Part shown: piece by piece, positions 9,598 to 20,369 of the stretch | Position numbering within the stretch: the stretch's first letter is position 1 | Layout of the letters: every line of letters starts with the position of its first letter | Source of the DNA: Gracilaria domingensis | Taxonomy: Eukaryota; Rhodophyta; Florideophyceae; Gracilariales; Gracilariaceae | Assembly (NCBI GenBank): GCA_022539475.1 | Contig: VCMS01000050.1 | Coordinates: 144,932-208,931, forward strand | Direction of reading: 5' to 3' | DNA length: 64,000 nt | The notes under the pieces: generated by a model | Databases searched by the model: none | Told to the model about the DNA's origin: nothing | What the model saw: only the letters and a program-made list of their open reading frames with translations | Made by a program: the position numbers and the translations under genes

Positions 9598-10346
9598 TGT
9601 TCGGGATAGGCGATTCTGGTACTTGGTTGAGACATAGGTTTCTGTCTCGTTTATCGCATCTTGCGGTATGTTTGCTGCATGGGCATTCTCGGTGTCGTTG
9701 CTTGTGAGTTCTTGCTTCGAGACCTTTCGCGTTTTACGATGAATGGTGGGCTGGTAATCTAACCGATCACTTTCCTTCTTCTTCTTCCTTTTGCGAGTTA
9801 CTAGGTCCCTCGACTTTTCTAGCGCAACGTTTCTGTTTTGCTTTATCAATGGTACGTTCCATCGCAATTCAAATGTTTCCAACGGAGCATTGACTAACCT
9901 ATGGATACTTTCTGCTTGCGTATACAGGTAAACGACCAATTTTATTTCATCTCTCCAGATCCATCATCGATCTTGAGAGACAAAATGAAATTGGTCGTTT
10001 TACTGTCTGACTGTTCGGGATAGGCGATTCTGGTACTTGTTTGGGATATAGGCTAGATTCTCGTTTATCGCGTCTTGCGGTATGTTTGCTGCATGGGCAT
10101 TCTCGGTGTCCTTGGTTGTGAGTTCTCGCTTCGACACCTTTCGCGGTTTACGATGATATGGTCGGCTGGTAATCTAACCGATCCCTTTCCTGCTTCTTCT
10201 TCCGTATGCGAGTTACCAGGTCCCTCGACTTTTCTAGCGCAACGTTTCTGTTTCGTTTTATCAATGGTACGTTCATCGCATTTCAAATGTATCTAACGGA
10301 TCATTGACTAACTTATGGATACTTTCTGCTTGCGTATACAGGTAAA
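9598..10346. repeat. Direct duplication of a ~335-bp unit with a palindromic joint
   Basis: Copy A (9598-9932) and copy B (10012-10346) share long near-identical stretches. Both begin TGTTCGGGATAGGCGATTCT and end at TGCGTATACAGGTAAA. The 79-bp spacer carries an inverted repeat: 9930-9955 (AAACGACCAATTT...) against 9975-10000. Short antisense ORFs in both copies share the RDLVTRKRKK-like frame but are not convincing genes. Origin unknown. Confidence 0.8.
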
Positions 10347-10390
10347 TGACTTTTGATGCGGACGTAGCTCACGAGTTGCAGGTGCAGGTT

Positions 10391-10553
10391 CCTCAAGTAG
10401 GGAACCATGCATCTGGGCATGGTTCCCTACATGAGGAACGGAGAGGATGAGGCGCTTCGCGCCTCATCCTCTCGGAGTGCGTATGTGTTCTACCGATCCA
10501 GCACTATGGTGAAGGTGCAGTCTGCGGCATCTGCCGCAGATTGCGCCTACACC
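10391..10553. repeat. Three consecutive hairpins
   Basis: Hairpin 1 pairs 10391-10410 with 10417-10436 (20-bp arms, one mismatch). Hairpin 2 pairs 10441-10455 with 10459-10473 (15 bp perfect, loop TTC). Hairpin 3 pairs 10508-10529 with 10532-10553 (22 bp, three mismatches, 2-nt loop). They are almost end to end. Very small loops and mismatched rather than decayed arms suggest recent or maintained palindromes. Confidence 0.85.
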
Positions 10554-10948
10554 CGCTCCATTATGGGGAAATGGTACCTGTAATATAGCGAAGTAGTGGT
10601 TAGCAAAAGCGGTCGATAGAAGAATAGATACGAATAAAACGGTATGATTTCATAATGGGGATCATCTGTACTAGCACTAGTATTCCATGCGTTGCAGGGT
10701 ATCATTCCGCAGAAGGTATCGTGTAATGTGCACCTCAATGGAAACTGAACCTAGACTTCGCGAAATACGGTTCAGGTAGCCCTCGACTAAAGAACTAGCA
10801 CGAGTGGAAAACCCCCCAGTATTTACTCCACAGAGATTCTGGACGACCCAAGCAATTATCTGCAAATTTTGAAATAATTGATCTCGATATTTTTTCAAAA
10901 AATTTACTGGACGACCCTTGCCAATTTCTGGACGACCCTCGCCAAAAA
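10554..10948. other. Non-coding stretch with TGGACGACCC repeats
   Basis: No gene seen. Three copies of CTGGACGACCC lie within about 100 bp (near 10837, 10909 and 10929), spaced by AT-rich sequence. This is where the integrase and 3' LTR of GYP-A would be expected, but neither is recognisable, so GYP-A is truncated here. Confidence 0.4.
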
Positions 10949-12973
10949 CTAGCATCTGCAAGAGACAGACGCTTGTACTCGAAGTGCTTTCAAAGTAGGA
11001 TGGCATTCGTACAGTCTACTCAAAGCATCAGCCGCTGTATTCTTCGAGCCTTTGATGTGTTCTACCTGGAACGTGTAGCACTGCAGTTCATCAAGCCATC
11101 TCATCTGTCTTCCTGAAAGCTTCGACTTCGTCTGCAAATATATGATGGGCTCATGATCCGTGCGTATTATGAATGGTCTATCTCTCAGATATACGGACCA
11201 TTCTCGTAACGCGATCATGATTGCAAGCAATTCTTGGTCTCCGGTGTCCCACCTGGTCTCTGCTTCCGATAATCGATGGGACAGAAACGACACCGGTTGT
11301 CCGTTTTGTTCCAAGGTGGCGCCTACCGCGTACTTCGAGGCATCAGTAGTTACTACGAACACTTCATCTGATGATGGGTGTCTTAATACTGGTGCTGATG
11401 TTAGCCTTTGTTTCAATTCTAGAAATGCAGAATTCTGTTCTTCCTTCCATTGCAAGTTCTAATTACGCAGCAAGTCGGTTATTGGTCGTGCAATTCGTGC
11501 AAAACCCTTCATGAACCGTCTATAGAAGTTTGCAATCCCCATGAACTTCTGCACATCTTTCACTGAAGACGGCGTGGGCCAATTCTCTACTGCTTCAACG
11601 AGTCTCTGCTGCGTGTGAACCCCTTTTGAATTGATTTTGAAGCCAAGGTAGTCCACCTCTGTCGCACCGAAGTTGCATTTGCTTGGTCTGATATAGAGCT
11701 TATGCTTCCTGAGAATCTGAAAGAGCTTCCGTAAATGTCGTCTGTGCTCTTCTAGGTTCTGGCTGTAGATGAGAATATCATCTAAGTGTCAAACCATGCA
11801 TTCTCCATGCATCTCGCGAAAGACGTGTGCTAATAAGCGAGACAATGCTGCGGGAGCATTCGTCAATCCAAAGCACAAAACCCTCCATTCAAATGATCCA
11901 TATCGGGTGCGTATAGCTGTCTTATGACAGTCTTCTTCTCTAAGGCTCATCTGATGGTAGCCCCAGATCAAACCAATCTGTGAAAATATCTGGGCTCCTG
12001 CTACCTGATCAATTGTTTCGTTGATCAACGGAATAGGGCTGGCATCTGGAATGTTTATCTTATTCAGTGCCGTGTAGTCACAAACCATTCGAAGGTCACC
12101 ATTCTTCTTTTTAATGAAGAAAACTGGTGCCCCATAGGGTGATGAAGATGGTCGAAGGAGCCCTTTCCCTAAATACTTCTGTAGCTGACGCTTCAATTCC
12201 TGTAGTTCGTGAGGTGAAAGTCTAATTACAGGTCGGACAGGAGGTTTTGAACCAAGTATGAGATTGATTTCGAATTCCATTCCGCGTGGCGGAGGTAACT
12301 CATCTGGCAATTCCTCTCTAAAAATGTCATTAAACTCTGTTAGCACATCACGAAGTTCAGGTGCGCACTTTGTCTCTGAAAGTATTGACTCTTGTTCCTT
12401 CGTCATTTTGACGGCGAAAAGTTCGCAATCTCCTTTCTTGATCTCTTCACACATCTTCTTCAGTGATATTTGTTTGAAACAAGTATCGTTTGAAATCGCC
12501 CTCCCTCGTCCTCTAGGTTTTATCGTCACAATAGTTCCATTATCTCGTTTGATCCTGATGAGGTTTGTCTTCCAATGAATGGAAGGGTTGTGTTCCTTAA
12601 GCCAGGGTCTCCCCAATATGAGAAGCGGAACACCAATGTCTTCCTTCATATTGATGACAAAAATTTGTTCCTGACTTAAGAATCCGTTCATGTTCAACAT
12701 TGCAGTTGTTTCGCCTAGCACTGTTGTTTTTGATGAATCCCCCAGTTCTACGTCAACCCCTGTGACTTCTTTTAAAACCAAATTCAGTCTCTTGGCGTTC
12801 TCAAGAGACATAAAGTTGTGTGACGCATATAAATCCACAACTGTCTTCACTGGACGTCCTGATAGTGTACCATCATACATCCAGTTATCTTCCTCTGCAA
12901 AATACAATGCAGAGAGAAAAGGCAACTCGTTTTCAGATTTGCCTTCTGGAGCCGCACTGGTGCGCGGCGTCAC
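10949..12973 (-). pseudogene. pol: GYP-A Ty3/gypsy pol remnant (protease, RT, RNase H; no integrase)
   Basis: Decayed gypsy polyprotein. In order along the minus strand: aspartic-protease region with DLYASH in place of the D-S/T-G triad; RT fingers VRPVIRLSP and FFIKKKNGDLRMVCDYTALN; the LDDILIYS catalytic box; then RNase H with TTDASKYAVG and a terminal ADALSRL block. The reading frame is intact except for a TGA (11789-11791) just before LDD and a TAG (11459-11461) between RT and RNase H. The first protease Asp is retained but the triad is altered. The frame ends 10 residues after a CHPTLKALR segment with no integrase, so the 3' half is missing. The gag lies upstream in another frame. Confidence 0.85.
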
Positions 12974-13106
12974 TGGTTTTTTGAGTGATTGGCGGCCCTG
13001 TTGTCATTCTTCTCATTTCGGCATGAGTGCTTCGGGTCGCTCCATTCTTTCTTTCCGCACTTAACACACCTATCATTTTTTCTGTACAAGAAAGCTTCTC
13101 CTCGCT

Positions 13107-13979
13107 TCATTGGACCCCAGCAAATGGCATCATTATCCTTGGTAATTTCTCTGTTGTCCTTAGACGATTTACCACTCTTTGAGCCATTTCCAGCCTTGGT
13201 GTTCTTCTTTGAACCCTGCGAATCTTTCTGTGATTGTTCTGTAACTCACCTGCTAGTTTAAAAGAAAGCTCAAATGTTCTCGCGTAATCATACGCTGGTT
13301 GCATAGAAGAATTACCCACGCAATCAACTGGATGCGAGGTTGGAAACTTTTCTGTGAATTTTCCTTTGTACATCTTCGGCAGGCTGTTGAAAAAATAGAT
13401 GTATGCTTCATTACTACTTGTGCCACACAACATGATTAAATCTTCAAATCGAGCAATGTGGTCATCCATGGACCCATTCCCCTTTAAACGCAAGTCCATA
13501 AGCTTGACTCTGGCTGTTGCCAATTCATTTGCTGGGACAAATTCTGCAATCATGGCTTTCTCCAATTCTTCCAGAGTAGAGGGCTTATTGTTTTCTCTCT
13601 CAAGACCCAACATCCATGAGGCAGCTCTATCCTGAAAATGACACTCGGCTAAGTCAAGCATCTTTTGTTCAGAATAATTGTAAAGCTTGCCGTACTTCTT
13701 GATAGAATAGAAGAAACTATTCACCTTTTCCGTTGTTCTGTCTGATGCTTTTCCAGTAAACGAAGCTACTGGCAGAGCTTTAATCGAGTTCGACGGAACA
13801 GATGCCTGTCTGTGGTTGCTTTGCTGCAATTGCGACTGTAGTGTCTGAATAGTAAGACTCTGCGTTTGGACCGTGTCTCGTAGAGCTTGGAGCTCGTCGG
13901 TCAAATTTTGTAGCTGTGATGCCTCATTCACGCTACCTTCATCTTGTGGCACACTCTGGTCCCTGGACGGACGAACCAT
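13107..13979 (-). pseudogene. gag: GYP-A gag
   Basis: A 290-codon frame starting at an ATG 47 bp inside the 5' LTR edge. Seen: an N-terminal Gln/Leu coiled-coil segment (residues ~22-55), then the retrotransposon Gag helical core (ASWMLGLERENN, TARVKLMDLRLKGNGSMDDHIARF). After its stop, a different frame encodes RCVKCGKKEWSDPKHSC, a decayed zinc knuckle, so the nucleocapsid part is frameshifted before the protease frame begins at 12973. Gag would form the cytoplasmic particle; this copy is probably inactive. Confidence 0.8.
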
Positions 13980-14025
13980 TGTTCAAAAATGTTTCTCCTG
14001 CGAACGTACCTTAGATGCTACCAAA

Positions 14026-14231
14026 TGTAAGAGTAGGCTCTTACCGAATCACTTTACTCACGCTAGGCTGAGTACTGAGGCCTAGCTTCTCGCTCTACGT
14101 CGAATGTTCTAAAGGTTCGACTTATATACAACTCTAACGTCCGTTAAGAATGTTTGAATTTAGATTCAAGCATTCCATGACAACTGTTTGTTTCAATACA
14201 AACGGGTGTGATAGTCAGTAATTCTATTACA
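14026..14231 (-). repeat. GYP-A 5' LTR (206 bp) and primer site
   Basis: The segment has the perfect end pair TGTAA...TTACA and lies just upstream of gag in the minus orientation. Directly inside it, TGGTAGCA (minus strand, 14023-14016) matches the start of an initiator-Met-type primer-binding site after a 2-nt spacer. No matching 3' LTR was found. Confidence 0.55.
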
Positions 14232-15202
14232 CTCTGATCAAATTTGAGACGACCGAATACGATGCGTACCGCACCAAGGTAGATGACGTCAACAAGGGTC
14301 GCGATGTTGCTTCCAAACTCTCTCTCGTGTCTATCAAAGACTGGGAAGTGCGGGAAAAAGCACTTTTGTCACTTCGTATCGTACAAATAGGTTTTAAGTA
14401 TTTGGAGCATGTCACGTACACCACTACGTGACATTAAATTGTAAGCGTTTTAACAATAATGTGGCGCCGGTGTAAACAAATAATGATTTCAGTCATGTTT
14501 TTGACACGGATGTGCGGACAATGCAGTTATTGTTAGTGAAAGAAAACGCACCAGATGTCATCAAGATGACTTCATGGCTGACGGCTTGTTACAATTTTGT
14601 GCAGCCATAATCTCTCTCATTGACAGAAGAGGTTGCCATGTTTTGCCATAACTATATTGGTCATATTCAGATCAACACATGTAGGTAAGTTTGGTAGGAA
14701 AAGAACGCTAAGAAAGACAAATTTATGGCATAAAGCAATCCTGATTTTTGAGAAAAAATGCTATTTTCGGCATGTATATGAGCCATAAATTTCGAATTAA
14801 TGCCGTACTTTGCCACATTCTGTTTTTTGTTTCACTAGGAAGAGGCCACATAACATCTTTATTGTACCAGTTTAGTAATTGGCCCCACTTGCTAGAAGTT
14901 TACGCCATAATACTTTAGTCATCTCAAGTCATCTGTAAGTCATCTCCAGATTACTTGAGATGACTATACACGGGTTAAAGTTGTTCGTGAGACATATGTC
15001 AGAAGTATAGTGCTACATCTGCCTACACGAGTAAAACGATTCCACGTATACCCTTGTCTATACAAGATGTAAGAACAAAAACACTAATGCCAGCTCTATT
15101 TTAGCACTCCTGTGTTTTACATGGAAAGACGTACATAACGCTCTTGTTGCCTTTTCCCGCACTTCCCGCGTAGACGCCCCAACACTTCACGCTCTCTGTA
15201 TT
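14232..15202. other. Non-coding AT-rich region
   Basis: No supportable gene. Contains a perfect 13-bp inverted repeat (14916-14928 with 14954-14966) enclosing repeated AGTCATCT motifs. The right part must include the 5' leader or LTR of GYP-B, but I cannot find an LTR pair to delimit it. Confidence 0.4.
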
Positions 15203-15829
15203 ATGGGAGAAATTGAAGGGGCAACTACTGTCAAAGAGGCCACTGATGACATGGTCAAGTCTTGGTTTGACAAGGCATCTCTTTCAATCCCAAAAGACCT
15301 TTCAGAGCGCATCGATTCTACGCTTCGTTCCGTTTCTTACACACCGAACAAAGAGGATCCCGCCGGGGGTGTCGCTAATTTCATTATTGAAGTTATCACG
15401 GCCTTGGATCAAAACAACGCTTCGGAAGTTTAGAAGGACGTCGACATGGCAAAGTAGTTTATTGATCGCCTTGTCAACACGTTCAAGCCTGACGTGCTTC
15501 AAAAGCGTATCAAGATGTTGCGAAGAGGTTGGAAGAAGGACCAGCTGGTCAACATCAAGCTCTTCAAAGATGAAGTCTCGAACATTGCACTCGAAACTTC
15601 TCTGACTGAGGCCGCCCTTTCTCCGCTTAACCCTTCAAAATCCCGTAGCCTACGCAACAACGCGCGTGGTGACAGGGTTCAGAAGAAATCATCTGGCTCT
15701 GACAGTAGGCCTTCTTGCCAAACCACCAAGCAGACCCAGCATTCCGGCAAGCAGAAGCAGACTGAGTGGAACCAACCTTGTCTAAACGAAGACTGCGACG
15801 GCATTCATCGTCTCAAAGGGACCCCCTAA
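15203..15829 (+). pseudogene. gag: GYP-B gag remnant
   Basis: One frame holds a Gag-like sequence ending in a zinc-finger-like CLNEDCDGIHRLKG, typical of the gypsy group whose Gag ends in a C-x4-C-x3-H motif. In-frame TAG codons at 15431-15433 and 15455-15457 interrupt it, and a further frameshift follows the zinc finger before the protease frame. Residues VLQKRIK and FKDEVSNIALE fit a Gag capsid C-terminus. Inactive. Confidence 0.7.
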
Positions 15830-15921
15830 ACACTTTGACGAATAGGAAGAAAGAACTCTTCGAGAAGCATTACGTCAAGAAGGAGACAAAAAAAGCAAAG
15901 GCCATGAAGCAGTCAACTTGA

Positions 15922-17024
15922 ATGGTCACTGCCGCTCCTAGCAAGTCTTCTGGACGCTTCCGTGTGGCAATCGAGAATGCAGTGTTTGAAACTCTACTTG
16001 GGGACTCTGGGGCTGACTTTAGCGCAATCAACGAAACCCTGTTCACCAAGGTAACAAACGCTGTACAGGGTTTCTCTATACGGACGTTGCAGAAACCTGT
16101 CGCACTCGCTGGAGCTTTCCAAACCGATGGAGATACTTCCGTTTTCGCCTCACGAACTGTCGTGCTGACAATCACGATATATCTCCCTGGTACTAACATC
16201 CCAGTTCGGGTACGGGGTTTCGAGTTATACGTTGTCGGTCAACCGATGGATGAGATCCTTCTGGGGCGCCCATTCTTGGATTCGATTGGGTTCAACCTCC
16301 AAGATCACCTTATTCGCGTCAGAGAGGACATTCACAACCAGGACGTCAACGACCTCAACCCAGCACAGTTCAAATTTGTTCCCGCAAAGTATCAAGGTCT
16401 GTCCTACACGGACACGGATGACGACTCGATAGAGTTGCCCGAATGTTTGGCGGGGGGCATCGGAGCCGACAGCAAGAAGTCTATCGACAACGCGTTCGAG
16501 CGGATCGTGAACGAAGCTCGCAGCAACGGCATTTCAGAGAAAGGTATTGATCGAGTGTCCTCACTCCTCGAAGATTACCGGGACGTCTTCCGCATTAAGC
16601 TGGGGCAAGATCCACCAGTCGACGTTCCACCTCTCCAAATCACACCCGTCGAGAACTCGAAACCATATAGGTCTCCTCAACGACGTTATGCTTCGCAACA
16701 GAGGGACTTTATCGTGCAGACTATTCGAGAACTCGAGGCTGTCGGAGCCATCTACAAGAATCCATGGGCTCGGTGGGCCTCGCCGGCCCTCATTGTTCCG
16801 AAACCAGGATCATCGAAGCTTCGCTTCACAGTAGACCTCTGCGGACCCAACGCACGCACAGTTCCAGGCCAATCGGCTATGCCAGACCTCGAATCTAACT
16901 TCCAAGACGTGGCAGGAAGCACTTTCTTTGCAAATGTCGACCTCGCGCATGGGTACTGGCAATTCCCATAGGCACCGCAATCACAGGAAATGATGTCCAT
17001 ACAGACACCAATCGCAGTTTACTG
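15922..17024 (+). pseudogene. pol: GYP-B protease and 5' half of RT, cut by the E1 insertion
   Basis: Aspartic protease with LLGDSGADFSAI near residue 32 and LLGRPFL near residue 112, then RT fingers (SPALIVPKPGSSKLRFTVDL) and the ANVDLAHGYWQFP block. A TAG (16969-16971) ends the open frame, but RT homology continues in the same frame to 17024. There the 12-kb element E1 begins, and the sequence resumes at 29047. The 5-bp TACTG at 17020-17024 is duplicated at 29047-29051. Removing E1 and one TACTG puts the two RT halves in one frame. Confidence 0.85.
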
Positions 17025-17093
17025 TGTGGGGTTTCACTCTTCCGAGTTTGCCCCACAATGTCCTTAGTTCGATTCTAAGTCGGGAGACCACTT
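17025..17093. other. Aberrant E1 end: inverted LTR tip plus captured primer-tRNA 3' half
   Basis: Outside the 3' LTR, three pieces follow each other. 17025-17057 is an inverted copy of the LTR tip (compare 17094-17123). 17058-17090 reads as nucleotides ~44-76 of a tRNA: 5-nt variable loop, T stem CTTAG, T loop TTCGATT, T stem CTAAG, acceptor strand TCGGGAG, discriminator A, CCA. 17091-17093 is the CTT spacer seen between LTR and PBS. The T-stem halves pair perfectly. The normal PBS at the other end contains only the last 18 nt of this tRNA. Confidence 0.85.
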
Positions 17094-18067
17094 TGTGGGG
17101 CAAACTCGGAAGAGTGAAACCCACCAGACTGTCCGAAGGTCCGCTCTCGTGAGAGATGGCAGACCAGTGACAGAGCCCTCTGTACCACCGTAACTCGGTT
17201 GTAAGGCCGAAGTGGCAACTGGCTATACCTACAGAGGTGCTAGGCCACGTGGTGAGGAAACGATGAGAAACTCCAGAGATGGGGTGGTATCGGCAACGAT
17301 GAAACACGACCAACGACAGGTGTAGTCCCGAGAGGGAAAGCAACAGCAAACAACAACCAAACAACACCCACACGCGACGGGTAGGGCCTCCTCGGCACTG
17401 TGCCCGGAGCGGGGCGAGATCCTCCAACGGTAATGCACGGGTTTCCGTAAACACGGCAAAACTCTATACAGAGTCGGATCACTTCGTAATCTAGTCCTAT
17501 ACCTCCTCGGTACGACCCTCAGGTCCCGACATCAACGACAGATGTTCCTCAAAGGTACCGAGAGGGTAGGACCACCGTAACCAGACGTGGCTATACTCGC
17601 GAGAGTGATAACCCACGTAGGCGGTTGGCGCCGGAGCCTCACTCGTGTAGAGTCCACTCAGGAGAGCGCTACTCGACAAAGAGTTCACTTAGAAGTGCTC
17701 GGGTTGACTTTACAAAGGTGCTCGCGACGACGAGGTCGAGCTCACCTAAGTAGGTCTAAACTAAATATGTACACGTGGTGCACACCCGCAGGGGTCCGTA
17801 CACGTGGCTAGCCCAGTGTCAGGCACCTCAGGTGCACTACCTATTGTCCCGTAATATGCACACACACGGTGGTGTAGTACACGCGTCCACCTAGCGGTAT
17901 TGGCCAGAATTGGCAACCCTGATTACAGGTAACTGTGGGAAAGCCATTCCAAACGTAACCGCCAAAATTGGGTCCAACTCATAACTCTTCGAGTGCATCC
18001 TCGTATCACTCCCCTGAGTATATGAGGCGAATCATCCTGATAACCACGCAAAATGCGTTGCTCTACA
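17094..18067 (-). repeat. E1 3' LTR
   Basis: 974 bp, TGTAGAGC...CCCCACA on the minus strand, matching 28073-29046 with about seven substitutions. Short ORFs inside are shared by both LTRs and are not genes. Confidence 0.95.
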
Positions 18068-18080
18068 TCTCCCCCTCCTT
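18068..18080 (-). other. E1 polypurine tract
   Basis: The minus strand reads AAGGAGGGGGAGA immediately before the 3' LTR, the expected primer for plus-strand DNA synthesis. E2 has the close counterpart GAGAAGGGGGAGA. Confidence 0.85.
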
Positions 18081-18146
18081 AAAGCCGAGAACGACTTCGA
18101 GGCTGAAGTTTTGTGCGAAACGCAAGTACGTAAATACGTCACAATC

Positions 18147-19877
18147 ATGAGCGGTACCAACTCCTCGGTTTCTATACCTCGCAAGCGCGATACACACTCA
18201 AGCGAACAGAGTATTCAAGTATCGGAACTCGATCACAGTACATCATCTGTCATTCCGATGAACCCGAATCAGTTTCCTCATCACCCGACGGGTCAGGCGA
18301 GCGCGTCGAACTACCCTCAGCCGGGTTCTGGGACGGCTCCACTGCCTCAGTCTCAACCGATGGTCTCGGTGAACGTTCCGTTATGGAATTCGGCGCAAGC
18401 GATGCCGCTGATGGCGAACCAAGCTGGTTGGATATCGAAGGAATCTCTCGCAGTACGCGATCCACTCCGTGATGGGTTTGCGTTCAGCCGTGCACCGTGG
18501 TTTCATCCGGTAGCTGTTAACGATGACACTCTCCTGGAGTCGTATGCCAAAAACGGCTTCCTACCGGGCGGTCTGCCGTTAGCGGTAGTGCAATCCCCAG
18601 AATGGAAAGTTCGTATAGCGATCGACCCGATGCTCCTCCGGTACGATACCCGCGAGGGTGAGAACCTGAACACCGCGCGCGCGGAACACGCGAAGTTGGC
18701 GTACAAGAGACTCAGTCGAGTGCACCTCGAGCACCTGGTTCCACCGTCATATGGGTTCGATACTCCGTTCTACCGTACTTTCGGTGAAGTCCGATATGGA
18801 GACAACTTGGCGACGTTCGACCATGCGCGGTACGCTGGCGATGGCCCGACCACATCGAGGTTGATGTTGTGCTGGAATCGGCCCATACTCCGAGCGGAGT
18901 TCCGTTATCTTCGCAAGAACGCTTCCCAGGGTGGGTTCGTCAACCGCATTCGGTTTGAGCGGAAAGCTCGTTCCCGTCATGGGTATCTGATTCCGTACCC
19001 GAATATCGAGACCGAGAGGTACAGACCGCAGGCCTTTGTTGGACGGTTCCCTCCTCTACCAGATTGGTGGCGTGATATGGAGGTACCCAAAGGGTGTTTT
19101 GCAGAACTGCCTCCGTGCTTGAGTTACATCGGCTCCCGATTGATCAACGATCCGCGTTCAGGATGGTGGGGTCTCGTAGCCGGCGAGTGGGCGGCACGCG
19201 TAGCAGCGTTTCTCCTCTGGGAGGCTTACGACAACTACCGTGTTTGGTATATTCCGCCGATGCTTCGCAGCATTATCCGCTCGCTGGATTTGCACACTCC
19301 CTTGGGGTCCGAAGAGAACGTGGATGAGATCCATTACATCTTGGATGTTATCGATGGAGTCGATTGGGAAACGGTGCCCCGTTCGCAACGCGGGAAAGGT
19401 CCTCGTCGTCACTACGAGCGCTCACCCGGTAGGAGACATCCCACAGCAGGAGATTTCGTGTATTACGACCCATGGGAGGGTACGATGACGACTAGCGCGT
19501 ATGCCGAGTGGGCAGCGAACCAGCCACGGTCGATTCCAGACAGTCACCCCGTTGGGTTCATGTTCAGTGACAACTGGGTCGCCCCAGTAGATCTGGATGA
19601 TCCGAACATGGATACTGGTGGAGAGGCGGCTGGAGCACTCGTCGAGATGGACCAGGAGTTTGTGAACGACCTACCGGCGGCGAATCAGGTGTTGCACGCC
19701 AGCAGCGGGGTATCCCAGGCTCCTGTGGGTTGGAATGTTCCGACTCAAGCGAGTGTTCCGGTGGTGGGTCCGGCCCCTGTAGCGGCTACCGTTCCTTCGG
19801 TCCTTCCGGCCCCGACAGCTCCCTTCGCTCCGGGAGATTCTCCGGCGAACATCGCGATGTTGCGCGCCAGTCTCTAG
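18147..19877 (+). CDS. E1 antisense ORF, conserved protein of unknown function
   Basis: 576 codons from the first ATG (18147; the frame opens at 18111 with TTG), opposite in direction to gag-pol and lying between pol and the 3' LTR. I recognise no domain. The N-terminal ~90 and C-terminal ~100 residues are Ser/Pro/Ala-rich and probably disordered. The central ~380 are Trp/Tyr/Arg-rich and aligned throughout with the antisense ORF of E2. Shared blocks include LPGGLP, YRTFGEV.YGD, PILRAEFR.LR, ELPPCL.YIGS, RVAAFLL.EAYD.YRVW and AGDFVY.DPW. There is no signal peptide or clear membrane anchor, so an envelope protein is unlikely. A weak TATA-like TATATGAG lies in the LTR near 18019, about 130 bp before the ATG. 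Its transcript would overlap the gag-pol RNA in antisense, so it could act as RNA, protein or both. Confidence 0.8.
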   Translation: MSGTNSSVSIPRKRDTHSSEQSIQVSELDHSTSSVIPMNPNQFPHHPTGQASASNYPQPGSGTAPLPQSQPMVSVNVPLWNSAQAMPLMANQAGWISKESLAVRDPLRDGFAFSRAPWFHPVAVNDDTLLESYAKNGFLPGGLPLAVVQSPEWKVRIAIDPMLLRYDTREGENLNTARAEHAKLAYKRLSRVHLEHLVPPSYGFDTPFYRTFGEVRYGDNLATFDHARYAGDGPTTSRLMLCWNRPILRAEFRYLRKNASQGGFVNRIRFERKARSRHGYLIPYPNIETERYRPQAFVGRFPPLPDWWRDMEVPKGCFAELPPCLSYIGSRLINDPRSGWWGLVAGEWAARVAAFLLWEAYDNYRVWYIPPMLRSIIRSLDLHTPLGSEENVDEIHYILDVIDGVDWETVPRSQRGKGPRRHYERSPGRRHPTAGDFVYYDPWEGTMTTSAYAEWAANQPRSIPDSHPVGFMFSDNWVAPVDLDDPNMDTGGEAAGALVEMDQEFVNDLPAANQVLHASSGVSQAPVGWNVPTQASVPVVGPAPVAATVPSVLPAPTAPFAPGDSPANIAMLRASL

Positions 19878-20369
19878 AACGCTGGAATTATCGTGCCCGA
19901 TCATCTCACCACTATGGCAGGGATACTGGCTTACGCCGTTCCGCACCCTTCGCAGGGTCCCTCCGGTAGCGGCGGTGCCGGTCCCTCATCGGGGGTGTAA
20001 GATGACCAGCAGGGCTGGAGGACTTGGTCCTTAGTATAAGATAGAAACAGTAAAACCATCTAGTGGTAACTTTCCCTTCCCCCTTTTGCCTGTTCTCCAC
20101 GAACTTGATCGATCTTCGATTACTTCTTCACTCACACTGTGTTCAAGTGTACTTCACTTCTTTGGTGCTTCTTCTACTCTAACCGTTTTAAATCGGTACA
20201 ACCGGCATTTCGGTATGGTCTTCTTTCTTTCTTCTCACTTCCTCTAGTTCAGTCTTCACCGCTTCATTGGTCTTCTTCCTTCATTCATCCCCACACAGGA
20301 GGGGTCAACTCTCCATTCTGAGTCTTCCGCATCGCGGTATAGTTGAAAGCTCCTCACCGGGAACGGTTC
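19878..20369. other. Convergent spacer between antisense ORF and pol end
   Basis: 492 bp with no supportable gene, where the sense pol transcript and the antisense ORF transcript converge. The left half is GC-rich, the right half pyrimidine-rich. The E2 counterpart carries a cluster of short hairpins; here I see no comparable set. Confidence 0.4.

Noticed and set aside
17229-17811. Several 60-110-codon ORFs in the E1 LTRs (repeated at 28208-28790)
   Set aside because: Duplicated LTR sequence, overlapping one another in several frames, low-complexity composition.
18147-19877. Antisense ORF considered as an envelope gene
   Set aside because: No signal peptide, no clear transmembrane helix, no cysteine pattern, and the wrong strand for an env-type third ORF.
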